DNA of 64,000 nt from Bacteroidota bacterium. Lineage in GTDB: Bacteria > Bacteroidota > Bacteroidia > Chitinophagales > BACL12. Positions 35,516-45,067 of this stretch are shown in pieces; position 1 is the first letter of the stretch, and every line of letters begins with the position of its first letter. The stretch covers positions 1,240,001-1,304,000 of the forward strand of contig JADKAC010000005.1 of assembly GCA_016715425.1 (NCBI GenBank). Reading direction: 5' to 3'. Below the pieces are notes generated by a model. It had not been told where the DNA came from, searched no databases, and saw nothing but the letters and a program-made list of their open reading frames with translations. Both the position numbers and the translations under genes were made by a program.

Positions 35516-36853
35516 TCAATACCCCGGATTCTGAGTTAAATTAGAATTCACATCCATTTCACTTTGCGGAATAGGATATATCATCTTATCACTGTTCCAT
35601 GGTGTTGTTCCAATATCAATATGCAATCGTTTATTATCAAACACTTTAAAACCTTCATGCGCAAGTTCTAATCTGCGTTCTAATAATATATCATCTAAGG
35701 TTACCACAAGTGCTGTATCTAAACCTGCACGTGTGTGAATTGTATTGTAATCATTCAGTGGTGTGTCTCCTATTTCAGTGCTTAATCTATGATTGCATTC
35801 TGCACGAATTAAAAACATTTCTGCCAGACGAATAGCGCCGATATTTCCGAATCTATTATTCCATTTTCCTGAACGCCATGCACTTGACGATAAAGTAAAC
35901 AGTGCTTTTCTCGTATCTAAATCATTATATAAATCGAGATGTGCTGTTTCAATTTCTATATCTCCTCTACCGCCATTTGTAGTAATTGCAAAATAAGTAT
36001 TCATATTATTTATACCTTCCTGATCACTAATTTGAATACTAAAGATATCTTCATCAGTTGCCGCATCTTGATTAAAACAATCTGCATAATTTTCTAACAG
36101 ATCAAATTTATTTGTACTGATAACTTTGTCTGCAGCATCCCTAGCATTTGCAAAATCACCCTGTTGCAAATACACTCTTGATAAAATTGCATCTGCAACA
36201 TTTTTATTTGCATATACTCCATTCGTTAAAGGCAAAAAACTTTCAGCAGTAGTTAAGTCTAAAATTATTTGAGCATACACTTCTTCCACCGAATTGCGAG
36301 TTACAAAATCCGATTCATCAAAGTTTGTTGTAGGTGTTAAAACAAGTGGTACACCGGGTTGAATATTTATTATTCCTGTTTCATATTGTTGACCAAAATT
36401 TTGTATCAACATAAAATAACACCATGCACGCAAGCACCTTGCTTCTCCTTCCACTTTATTTCTATCTGCTGCTTCCACTACATCCAATGCAGATAATACA
36501 TTATTGCAAGAATTAATACATTCGTACGCATCCGACCACAGGTTTAAAACATCAAAATTCGCAGTAAGAATATTACGATTAAATATTTCTGCCGGCTCTA
36601 TAAAAGTACCTACCCAAAGTATTTCGCCAAAGCCTGCATATAATTCTGCATTGCGCAATACGTCTCCGCCATACAATCCATCTGCACCAAAACGAGTATA
36701 AGCACCAAGTAATACTTGTTTTACACTTTCATCAGTACTCAGTGCTGCATCATTATCCAGACTTTGAGCCGGCGAAAGATCTAAAATGTTTTTACAACTG
36801 CTGGTAACAAGAATTAAAGCAGTTAGAATATGTAGTATATATATTTTTTTCAT
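35516..36853 (-). CDS. SusD/RagB family nutrient-binding lipoprotein
   Basis: The 445-residue protein has a lipoprotein signal with lipobox VTSSC, then ILDLSPAQSL and the TPR-like helical SusD fold (VEGEARCLRAWCYFMLIQNF, RVYLQQGDFANARDAADKVI). It ends with the C-terminal signature ERRLELAHEGFKVFDNKRL, then YPIPQSEMDVNSNLTQNPGY. It caps the SusC transporter at the cell surface and binds the nutrient. It starts 18 bases after the SusC gene. No glycoside hydrolase or anti-sigma pair is adjacent, so the substrate could be a peptide or a glycan. Confidence 0.95.
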   Translation of the reverse strand: MKKIYILHILTALILVTSSCKNILDLSPAQSLDNDAALSTDESVKQVLLGAYTRFGADGLYGGDVLRNAELYAGFGEILWVGTFIEPAEIFNRNILTANFDVLNLWSDAYECINSCNNVLSALDVVEAADRNKVEGEARCLRAWCYFMLIQNFGQQYETGIINIQPGVPLVLTPTTNFDESDFVTRNSVEEVYAQIILDLTTAESFLPLTNGVYANKNVADAILSRVYLQQGDFANARDAADKVISTNKFDLLENYADCFNQDAATDEDIFSIQISDQEGINNMNTYFAITTNGGRGDIEIETAHLDLYNDLDTRKALFTLSSSAWRSGKWNNRFGNIGAIRLAEMFLIRAECNHRLSTEIGDTPLNDYNTIHTRAGLDTALVVTLDDILLERRLELAHEGFKVFDNKRLHIDIGTTPWNSDKMIYPIPQSEMDVNSNLTQNPGY

Positions 36854-36871
36854 AGTGTTATTTTGTAATTA

Positions 36872-39800
36872 TTATAATTCGATGCTAATTCCAAATACAA
36901 GAGTTTTTGGTTGAGGTGCGCTATAAAAATCAATTCCAAAAAACATGTTGTCTGTAAAAGAATCTGCGCTAACTTCCGGATCCCATCCTTCGTAATTTGT
37001 AATAGTTAATAAATTATATCCGGACACATATAATCTTAAATTTGAGAGATTAATATTACTCATCATTGTGCGTGGAAAAGTGTAGCTGAATGTCATGGTT
37101 TTTAAACGCAAATAAGAACCATCAGAAATATATCTACTACTTCTACTCTGAGAACCATTTACAATCAGTAAACGATTTTCTGGCACATTCGTATCATCTC
37201 CAGGTTGCGACCATGAATCTAATTGATCAGAAGTTTGATTATCGTAAGCCGCAGCATTTGAGGTAGTAAAAGTACCTCCGGATAAATTCACATCATTACC
37301 ATACACAGATTGAAATAAAAAATCCAATCCAAATCCTTTATAATAAAATGAGTTACTAAATCCGGCAATAAAATCCGGATTGGGATCGCCGATAAATACG
37401 TAATTCGCTTCATTAAAATCATTGGTAGTTGCATTACTTCCATCTTCAGCATTAACATAGAATAAAGCATCGCCATTTTCAGGATCAACACCAGCATATT
37501 CAGCTCCATAAAATACACCGAGTGGCTGGCCAACTTGCACCACATTCATAAATCCGGATCCACCAAAGTCAATAATATCTTGTCCTTCTGCCAGTGAAGT
37601 AATCGTGTTTTTATTCGCCGCAAAATTTATACTTGCATTCCACTTCAAAGAATTCACAAGTATATCTCCATTTATCATCAATTCAATTCCTTTATTTTCT
37701 AAGGAACCTACATTTTGATAAATACTTGCAAAACCTGTTGTAGTTGGAATAGGTACGGCCAAAAGTAAATCAGTAGTACTCTTAATATAATAGTCAATTT
37801 CGCCATTCAATCTATCTCTGAAAAAACCAAAATCCACACCGATATCAAATTGCCCGGTACGCTCCCAAGTAAGATTTGGATTTGCAATAGTTATTGGCTG
37901 CAGTGATGATTCACCATTATATGAAGCTACATCATATAAGCCCAAATAATTAAAATTTCCAATACCTGCATTTCCGGTTATACCATAACTTGCTCTCACC
38001 TTTAAGAAGCTGATAACTTCATTGCGAATTAAAAAATCTTCTCTTGACAAAATCCATCCTGCGGAAGCGGCGGGAAAAAATCCATATTTATTTTCAGCAC
38101 CAAATCTGGATGAACCATCCATGCGTCCGGTAAGCGTGAATAAATATTTTTGATCAATATCATAAACTACTCTTCCGAAATAAGAAAGGAAACGATAATA
38201 ATCAATAACTGAAGATCCGAAAGTTATAGTTGCAGCGCTTGCAAGTGTTTGCAATTTATCATTTGGAAAACCCTCGCCTGCCACTTGCTGCCAGTTTTCA
38301 TTGTAGGATTGAAATTCAGTTCCCGCCGTAATATTCAAATTGTGTTTCTCCTTTAATGCTTTAGTATACACCATAAATAGTTTGGTATTAATATTTTCGA
38401 CAAGATTCGAAAAACTTTGTCCATATCCATCCGAAGCAAGGCCTAATGAAGTTTTCTGACCGCTGTATAAACTTTGCGATAGGTTTGTAATATCACCACC
38501 TAATTCACCACGCAATTTTAAGCCGGGAATAAATTCATATTCAGCAAAAAGATTTGCAATAGTTCTATAGGTAATAATTTCAGAAACGGTATTATCCACT
38601 TCAATTAATCCATTATAATATAATGTAGTTGGTCTGTCGTAATATTCACCTGTTGTATCCTTTGGCGGAGTAATAGGTTGCAGAGCTACTAATTGCATTG
38701 GGTTTGCAAATGCATTATCATCGGGAACATCATTATTGCTTCCACGACTTAAACTAAGTGATAAACCGGTGTTCAATTTTTCAGTAAGCTGTGCATCTAA
38801 ATTTAATGTTGCAGATAAACGATCACCACTATTGCGCAACAAAATTCCTTGCTGACGTGAGTATCCATAACTTGTATAATACCTCAACTTATCTGTTCCA
38901 CCTGAAGCAGCAACACTGAGCATATTGGAATTGGCTTTTTGAAATGCAAGCGCTTGCCAATCGGTATTCGTTTCATTTGTTTCCCAATCACTCCATCCTG
39001 CATTGCGATCCAACTGTTTATCTAATTTATTTAAATAAGCATTAATAGCTGCTTCCTCAGTTGCATATCCACTTAAATTATTTGCAAAATCATAAATTCC
39101 ACCATTAATCGCTGCCTCAGTAAAATAGTCAACATATTCTTCAGCATTCATAAAATCACGCAGCCGTGTTGGCTTACTAAATCCCTGTTGATAATCAACA
39201 GTAATTTTTGCGTTACCTGCTTTACCACGTTTGGTAGTAATTATTATAACGCCATTAGCACCTCTTGAGCCATACATAGCTGAAGCCGATGCATCCTTTA
39301 ATATTTCTACCGATTCCACATTATTAAAATCAATATCATTTAAAGGATTTAATCTGATACTGAAACCATCATTAACCGGTGATGTATTAATAGGAATACC
39401 ATCCACTACATATAAAGGATCACTATTCGCATTAATAGAACTTGCACCACGAATACGAATACGCATTCCACTTCCTATTTTTCCATTATTAGCTTCTATA
39501 AAAACCCCGGCTGCTTTTCCTTGCAATGTCTGTTCAATTGTACTCACCGGAGTCAATGCAATATCTTCAGATTTCACAGAACTTACACTGCCTGTTACGT
39601 TTGCTTTTATTTCTGTTCCATAACCCATCACCACCAACTCATCTAATACCTGTTGCGAAATATTCATGGTCAAATTCATTTCATTGGATGCACCTAATGG
39701 AATCGTTTGAGTTTCATAACCCACAAAAGAAAAAATTAAATTACCGGGTGCATCCGGTACAGTAATAATATACTTTCCATTTATGTCGCTCACCGTTGCA

Positions 39801-39943
39801 GTTGATGAACCTTGTAGCAATATAGTTACCCCGAGCAGGGTTTCATTATCCACTCCGATAATTGTTCCTGTAATTATCCTGTCTTGTGCAAACAGTTGGA
39901 GTGTAAATAAAATCAAGGAACAAGTAAGTAAAGTTTTAATCAT
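36872..39943 (-). CDS. SusC/RagA family TonB-linked outer-membrane transporter
   Basis: The ATG at 39943 begins the signal peptide MIKTLLTCSLILFTLQLFAQ. The 1023-residue protein has a carboxypeptidase-regulatory-like domain (ITGTIIGVDNETLLGVTILL), the TonB box region (LDELVVMGYGTEIK), a plug with SusC signatures (SSINANSDPLYVVDGIPI, then VESVEILKDASASAMYGSRG), and a 22-strand barrel. The barrel ends KTLVFGISIEL. With the SusD partner it imports large nutrients using TonB energy. Confidence 0.96.
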   Translation of the reverse strand: MIKTLLTCSLILFTLQLFAQDRIITGTIIGVDNETLLGVTILLQGSSTATVSDINGKYIITVPDAPGNLIFSFVGYETQTIPLGASNEMNLTMNISQQVLDELVVMGYGTEIKANVTGSVSSVKSEDIALTPVSTIEQTLQGKAAGVFIEANNGKIGSGMRIRIRGASSINANSDPLYVVDGIPINTSPVNDGFSIRLNPLNDIDFNNVESVEILKDASASAMYGSRGANGVIIITTKRGKAGNAKITVDYQQGFSKPTRLRDFMNAEEYVDYFTEAAINGGIYDFANNLSGYATEEAAINAYLNKLDKQLDRNAGWSDWETNETNTDWQALAFQKANSNMLSVAASGGTDKLRYYTSYGYSRQQGILLRNSGDRLSATLNLDAQLTEKLNTGLSLSLSRGSNNDVPDDNAFANPMQLVALQPITPPKDTTGEYYDRPTTLYYNGLIEVDNTVSEIITYRTIANLFAEYEFIPGLKLRGELGGDITNLSQSLYSGQKTSLGLASDGYGQSFSNLVENINTKLFMVYTKALKEKHNLNITAGTEFQSYNENWQQVAGEGFPNDKLQTLASAATITFGSSVIDYYRFLSYFGRVVYDIDQKYLFTLTGRMDGSSRFGAENKYGFFPAASAGWILSREDFLIRNEVISFLKVRASYGITGNAGIGNFNYLGLYDVASYNGESSLQPITIANPNLTWERTGQFDIGVDFGFFRDRLNGEIDYYIKSTTDLLLAVPIPTTTGFASIYQNVGSLENKGIELMINGDILVNSLKWNASINFAANKNTITSLAEGQDIIDFGGSGFMNVVQVGQPLGVFYGAEYAGVDPENGDALFYVNAEDGSNATTNDFNEANYVFIGDPNPDFIAGFSNSFYYKGFGLDFLFQSVYGNDVNLSGGTFTTSNAAAYDNQTSDQLDSWSQPGDDTNVPENRLLIVNGSQSRSSRYISDGSYLRLKTMTFSYTFPRTMMSNINLSNLRLYVSGYNLLTITNYEGWDPEVSADSFTDNMFFGIDFYSAPQPKTLVFGISIEL

Positions 39944-40067
39944 ACAATCAGGTTTAAAAGTTCGGAGATAAATGTAATCCAATTATTAAAAATAAAAAGG
40001 GAAATAAATAAAAATCTGTCAAACTAATTTTGAACTCTATTTTTTTAACTTTAGGAAAACTTCTCAA

Positions 40068-42179
40068 ATGAGTATTAAAACCTTTTACCTGACACTGATT
40101 TGCAGTTGCAATTTTCTTATTATGCAATCACAAAATAACATGACTCAACCACCTGTTGCCGAACGGATACCCTACGAAATAAAAACACCAGATGGTGATA
40201 CCCGCACAGATTATTATTACTGGATGCGATTTCGTGAAGATCCTAAAGTAATTGAATATTTGAATGCTGAAAATGCATATATGAATCAGATAATGCAACA
40301 CACTGAAGCTGTACAACAAACACTTTTCCACGAAATGAAAAATCGAGTGAAATCAGATGAATCCTCTTATCCCTATAAAAAAGGAAATTACTATTTCTAT
40401 ACACGCTATGAAGCCGGTGGAGAGTATGCAATTTATTGTCGAAAAAAGGAATCCTTAAATGCGAAAGAAGAAATTATAGTAAATGGTGATTCATTGGGAA
40501 AAGGAAAAGCGTTTTTAAATTTTTGGGTAAAAAGTAATCATGATAATACGATTGCTGCCGTTCCAATGGATACTCAAGGTCGCAACTTTTTTACTATTCG
40601 GTTTAAAGATCTTTCCAATGGCGAATGGTTAAAGGATGAAATCCCTATGACAAGAAATAATGTAGTTTGGACGCTAGATAACAAAGCACTTATTTATACC
40701 ATTCCTCACCCTGAAACTCTTCGCATTTATCAGGTTAAAAAACATGTACTTGGAACAGATGTGTCGAAGGATGTTTTGTTGTATGAGGAGCCTGATGAAA
40801 CATTGGATTGTGCATTGTATATTTCCAGAAGTGAAAAATATATTTTCATAGATGCCAGCAGAACGGATGCAAATGAAATCAGTTTTACCTCAGCGGAAAA
40901 CCCCGGTGATTTCAGGTTATTTCAACAATTAACACCGGATATGTTTTACTCTGTGGATCATGTGGATGGCGATAAATTTTTAATACATACAAATTACAAA
41001 GCAAAGAATTATCGCTTATGCGAAGCTCAAATCCGCAATACCATGAAAGAAAAATGGGTGGATATTATTTCGCATCGTTCAGATGTGTTTTTAAATGAAG
41101 TATTGTTTTTTAAAAATTTTATGGTGGCTGAAGAATCCATCAACGGACTAACACAATTCAGAATAATAAAACCGGAAGACACAATGCGTATTCAGTTTGC
41201 AGAACCGGGATACTATATTTCTTTAGGTACAAATGAAGAATTTGATGTGGATTTTGTGCGTTATAATTATGCTTCGCTGATAACACCATTTTCTGTTTAC
41301 GATTATGATTTAAATACACGACAAAGTATTCTTAGAAAATCTAAAGAAGTGCCTACTTATGATAAAACAAAATATGTTTCGGAACGGATAATGGTGGAAG
41401 CACGTGATGGAAAATTAGTGCCAATGACAATTGCTTATCGCAAGGATAAGTTTAAAAAAGATGGCACTATGCCCGGATTTATTTATGGCTATGGTTCGTA
41501 TGGATATAGCAATGAAGATTATTTTGATTCCAATATTATCTCTTTACTCGATCGTGGTTTTGTATATGCAAACACACATATTCGTGGCGGACAAGACATG
41601 GGCGGACAATGGTATGAGGATGGTAAAATGTTGCATAAAAAAAATACCTTTTATGATTTTATTGATTGTAGTGCATGGTTAATTGATAATAAATATGTAG
41701 CTAAAAATGGTTTGTTTGCAAACGGTGGAAGTGCAGGCGGACTATTGATGGGTGTCGTTGTAAATATGCGTCCTGATTTATACAAAGGCGTTATTGCAGA
41801 TGTACCTTTTGTAGATGTGCTCAGCACAATGGAAGATGAAACAATTCCATTAACTACTTTCGAATGGTTAGAGTGGGGAAATCCTAAAATAAAAGAGCAG
41901 TATGATTATATGAAATCTTATTCGCCTTACGATAATGTAGAAGCAAAAGCATATCCTAATCTACTTGTAACAACTGGTCTGTACGATAGCCAAGTACAAT
42001 ATTGGGAACCTGCAAAATGGGTTGCAAAATTGCGCTATACAAAAACTGATAAAAACAATTTGTTATTAAGAACAAATATGAGCGCCGGGCATGGTGGAAA
42101 GTATGGACGTTATGAAAGCATGCATGAAATTGCTTTTATGTATGCATTTATACTTGATGTTTGGAACTCAGGTAAATAA
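40068..42179 (+). CDS. ptrB: Oligopeptidase B-like S9 serine peptidase
   Basis: The protein has 703 residues: a short hydrophobic N terminus that may be a signal peptide (SIKTFYLTLICSCNFLIM), a seven-blade propeller domain (about 60-420) and an alpha/beta-hydrolase domain. Catalytic motifs are GGSAGG (nucleophile Ser), the Asp region VTTGLYDSQVQYWEP, and SAGHGGKYGRYE with the His. TRTDYYYWMRFREDPKVIEYLNAEN is typical of oligopeptidase B/prolyl oligopeptidases. It cleaves short peptides, often after basic residues. Its location next to SusCD could mean use in peptide nutrition, but the spacing and strand show no shared operon. Confidence 0.92.
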   Translation: MSIKTFYLTLICSCNFLIMQSQNNMTQPPVAERIPYEIKTPDGDTRTDYYYWMRFREDPKVIEYLNAENAYMNQIMQHTEAVQQTLFHEMKNRVKSDESSYPYKKGNYYFYTRYEAGGEYAIYCRKKESLNAKEEIIVNGDSLGKGKAFLNFWVKSNHDNTIAAVPMDTQGRNFFTIRFKDLSNGEWLKDEIPMTRNNVVWTLDNKALIYTIPHPETLRIYQVKKHVLGTDVSKDVLLYEEPDETLDCALYISRSEKYIFIDASRTDANEISFTSAENPGDFRLFQQLTPDMFYSVDHVDGDKFLIHTNYKAKNYRLCEAQIRNTMKEKWVDIISHRSDVFLNEVLFFKNFMVAEESINGLTQFRIIKPEDTMRIQFAEPGYYISLGTNEEFDVDFVRYNYASLITPFSVYDYDLNTRQSILRKSKEVPTYDKTKYVSERIMVEARDGKLVPMTIAYRKDKFKKDGTMPGFIYGYGSYGYSNEDYFDSNIISLLDRGFVYANTHIRGGQDMGGQWYEDGKMLHKKNTFYDFIDCSAWLIDNKYVAKNGLFANGGSAGGLLMGVVVNMRPDLYKGVIADVPFVDVLSTMEDETIPLTTFEWLEWGNPKIKEQYDYMKSYSPYDNVEAKAYPNLLVTTGLYDSQVQYWEPAKWVAKLRYTKTDKNNLLLRTNMSAGHGGKYGRYESMHEIAFMYAFILDVWNSGK

Positions 42180-42212
42180 TTTAAATTCAATTGAAACTAT
42201 TAATATAAAATA

Positions 42213-43298
42213 ATGCATAAAATTTATTTATTTCTTTTTTTAATATCTACTTTCCATTATGCAAATGCAAACATGGCTAGTCCATGGCAGAGAGGTACAC
42301 AAAGTGCATCCGCATACAGCAGCAATGACCTCGATATTATTCATGAACATATTTTAATAGCAGTTAATAATGATTTTTCAGAAGCAAAATATACAATTAC
42401 TTATACCATACAAAGCAGTGTGCAAGGCAATCAAATTCCACTTGTATTTTATGCAATGGATTATGTGGGTGATTTTCAAATTTGGTTGGATGATACACCG
42501 GTTACCTGGCAACAAATAATAGATCAACAATCGAATGATTCTTTATTGATAGGGTATAATTATATATTTAAAAATAATGCTGAGGAAGATACACCATTAA
42601 CTATTTTTTGGGGCAAGGAGAATAAAGATCAAATAGAGTCATCAGATTTAAAATACTTTGTTGCAGATTTATCGGCAGGCACTCATACTATCAGAGTTCA
42701 ATACACGGCAGAGGCTTGGGTGAACAGCAGTGAGTGGGTAAAAAATTACAGCTTTAGATATGCATTATCTCCTGCAAAATATTGGAAATCTTTTGGTGGA
42801 ATGGATATAGATATTCAAGTTGAAAATAGTACAATTGCATATTCAACAAATCTGGGGACATCACAAACCAATACAAATGGCAATATGAAATCATGGAAGT
42901 TTAAAACAATTCCTGAAGAAACACTTGTAATAGATTATACTCCGGAGATTTCAAGTTTCGCAATGTTGTTAATCAAGATTGAACCATTCGGATTAGCAAT
43001 CATATTTTCTGTGTTGTTATTTATTCTGCATTTGACACTTATTTTCAGATATCGTAAAAAACATCCAACAAAAAGTATTGCATGGTTCATCAGTATTGGC
43101 AGTGTATTTATTCCTATCATCGCAATGATTTTTTATATGTACTCATTTGGATTAATTGATAACGCAATCGGCACAGGAGCGTCTCGTTTTCATGGATATA
43201 CTTTTATGGTTTTGATGATATTACCCTTAGCAGTTCCTGCGTACTATTTATTAATTGTTGCAATAACAAAAATTACAAAACATCTTCAAAAACATTAA
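42213..43298 (+). CDS. Exported protein with three C-terminal membrane helices, unknown
   Basis: Not recognised. The 361-residue protein has a signal peptide (MHKIYLFLFLISTFHYANA), a beta-rich extracytoplasmic part of about 230 residues (EHILIAVNNDFSEAKYTITY, FQIWLDDTPVTW, AGTHTIRVQYTAEAWVNSSE) and three helices at about 255-275, 290-310 and 325-350. It starts 33 bases after the S9 peptidase, so the two may share a transcript. The layout resembles a ligand-binding domain tied to a small membrane anchor; function cannot be inferred. Confidence 0.65.
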   Translation: MHKIYLFLFLISTFHYANANMASPWQRGTQSASAYSSNDLDIIHEHILIAVNNDFSEAKYTITYTIQSSVQGNQIPLVFYAMDYVGDFQIWLDDTPVTWQQIIDQQSNDSLLIGYNYIFKNNAEEDTPLTIFWGKENKDQIESSDLKYFVADLSAGTHTIRVQYTAEAWVNSSEWVKNYSFRYALSPAKYWKSFGGMDIDIQVENSTIAYSTNLGTSQTNTNGNMKSWKFKTIPEETLVIDYTPEISSFAMLLIKIEPFGLAIIFSVLLFILHLTLIFRYRKKHPTKSIAWFISIGSVFIPIIAMIFYMYSFGLIDNAIGTGASRFHGYTFMVLMILPLAVPAYYLLIVAITKITKHLQKH

Positions 43299-43528
43299 TC
43301 AATAATTCATGTTTTAATGTTTTAGGAATGAAAACAGGTATCAGAATTAATTATTTTTTTGTAACTTTCATACAAACGGTTCAGCCTACAAACAATCAGA
43401 AACTGTGGCAACTATGAAGGCTGCAAATCTCAGCTTCGGCAATTAAAAACAGATATACAATACTAATGTGTCATTATTATTTACTGGCACACATGTTTAG
43501 GTTTGTATATAAAAAACAATAATAAAAT

Positions 43529-45067
43529 ATGAAAGACGTCGGGAAAATTGAACTTACTTATTTAGAAGATAAAGATTATGAAGATTTGCGCAAAGCAATG
43601 GAAGAAGCATATCCAAGTATGCCGAATGCAATTTGGAAAGAATCGCAGATAGAAACATTAATTAAAAAATTTCCGAAAGGTCAGGTAGCTATAAAAGTGA
43701 ATAATGAATTTGCAGGTTGTGCATTAACAATTATTGTTGACTACGAGGAATTTGATCATGCACATTCCTATAGTGAAATCACAGGCAACTTCACTTTTAA
43801 CACACATAAACCGGAGGGTGATATGTTGTATGGTATTGATGTTTTTATAAAACCGAAATTTCGTGGTTTGCGATTAGGAAGACGATTGTATGATTACCGA
43901 AAAGAATTGTGTGAGCGAATGAATTTAAAAGGTATTGCCTTTGGTGGAAGAATTCCCAACTATCATAAATATGCAGAGGAAATGACACCGAAAGAATATA
44001 TTGAAAAGGTAAGGCGAAAAGAAATTTATGACCCTGTATTAAATTTTCAAATATCCAATGAATTTCATCCTGCTAAAATTTTAAAAAACTATTTACATGG
44101 AGATATTGCCTCTAATGAATATGCAGTATTGTTGGAATGGGATAATATCTATTATGAAAAACCTGCTAAAAAGGCAACTACAAAAAAAAGTATTGTAAGG
44201 TTGGGTTTAATTCAATGGCAGATGCGGCCGTATAAAAATCTAAATGATTTAATGCAACAGGTAGAATTTTTTGTAGATGCGGTATCGGGTTATAGAAGTG
44301 ATTTTGCCTTATTCCCTGAATTTTTTAATGCGCCTCTCCTTGCGGAATACAATCATCTTTCTGAACCGGAAGCGATTCGTGAAATGGCAAATTACACACC
44401 TGTGATTACAGAAAAATTTTCGGAATTGGCAATTGCTTATAACATAAATATTATAGCAGGCAGTATGCCGGAAGTGGTAGATGGTTTATTGTATAATGTA
44501 GGTTACTTATGCAAACGTGATGGCATTACCGAACGCTATGAAAAATTACATGTAACACCAGATGAAGCAAAAGTATGGGGAACGCAAGGAGGTAGTAAAT
44601 TAAAAGCATTTGATACCGATTGTGGTAAGATTGGAATTTTAATTTGTTATGATTCCGAGTTTCCTGAATTAAGTAGATTACTTGCAGATGAAGGAATGCA
44701 AATCTTGTTTGTTCCTTTCCTTACCGATACTCAAAACGGTTATTCAAGAGTACGACATTGTGCGCAGGCAAGAGCGATTGAAAACGAATGCTATGTTGCC
44801 ATTGCAGGTAGTGTTGGTAATTTACCGAAGGTGCATAATATGGATATTCAATATGCGCAGTCAATGGTATTTACACCATGTGATTTTGCTTTCCCTGCAA
44901 GTGGTATAAAAGCAGAAGCTACAACTAATACGGAAATGATTTTATTAGCGGATGTGGATTTAGATTTATTACTTGAATTAAATCAGTTTGGTGGAGTGCG
45001 TAATTTGAAAGACAGAAGAAAAGATATTTATAGTCTTACAAAGGTTTCAAAAAGCACTAATGCATAA
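43529..45067 (+). CDS. GNAT acetyltransferase-carbon-nitrogen hydrolase fusion
   Basis: The protein has 512 residues. The N-terminal GNAT domain (about 5-185) has IDVFIKPKFRGLRLGRRLYD, the acetyl-CoA pyrophosphate-binding motif. The C-terminal nitrilase-superfamily domain (about 225-505) has the full catalytic triad: Glu in FPEFFNAP, Lys in YEKLHVTPDE and Cys in LICYDSEFPE. The fusion is known in Bacteroidota and other bacteria, but its substrate is not. The nitrilase half would cleave an amide, perhaps the one that the GNAT half makes or a related one. It overlaps the convergent esterase gene by 11 bases. Confidence 0.9.
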   Translation: MKDVGKIELTYLEDKDYEDLRKAMEEAYPSMPNAIWKESQIETLIKKFPKGQVAIKVNNEFAGCALTIIVDYEEFDHAHSYSEITGNFTFNTHKPEGDMLYGIDVFIKPKFRGLRLGRRLYDYRKELCERMNLKGIAFGGRIPNYHKYAEEMTPKEYIEKVRRKEIYDPVLNFQISNEFHPAKILKNYLHGDIASNEYAVLLEWDNIYYEKPAKKATTKKSIVRLGLIQWQMRPYKNLNDLMQQVEFFVDAVSGYRSDFALFPEFFNAPLLAEYNHLSEPEAIREMANYTPVITEKFSELAIAYNINIIAGSMPEVVDGLLYNVGYLCKRDGITERYEKLHVTPDEAKVWGTQGGSKLKAFDTDCGKIGILICYDSEFPELSRLLADEGMQILFVPFLTDTQNGYSRVRHCAQARAIENECYVAIAGSVGNLPKVHNMDIQYAQSMVFTPCDFAFPASGIKAEATTNTEMILLADVDLDLLLELNQFGGVRNLKDRRKDIYSLTKVSKSTNA

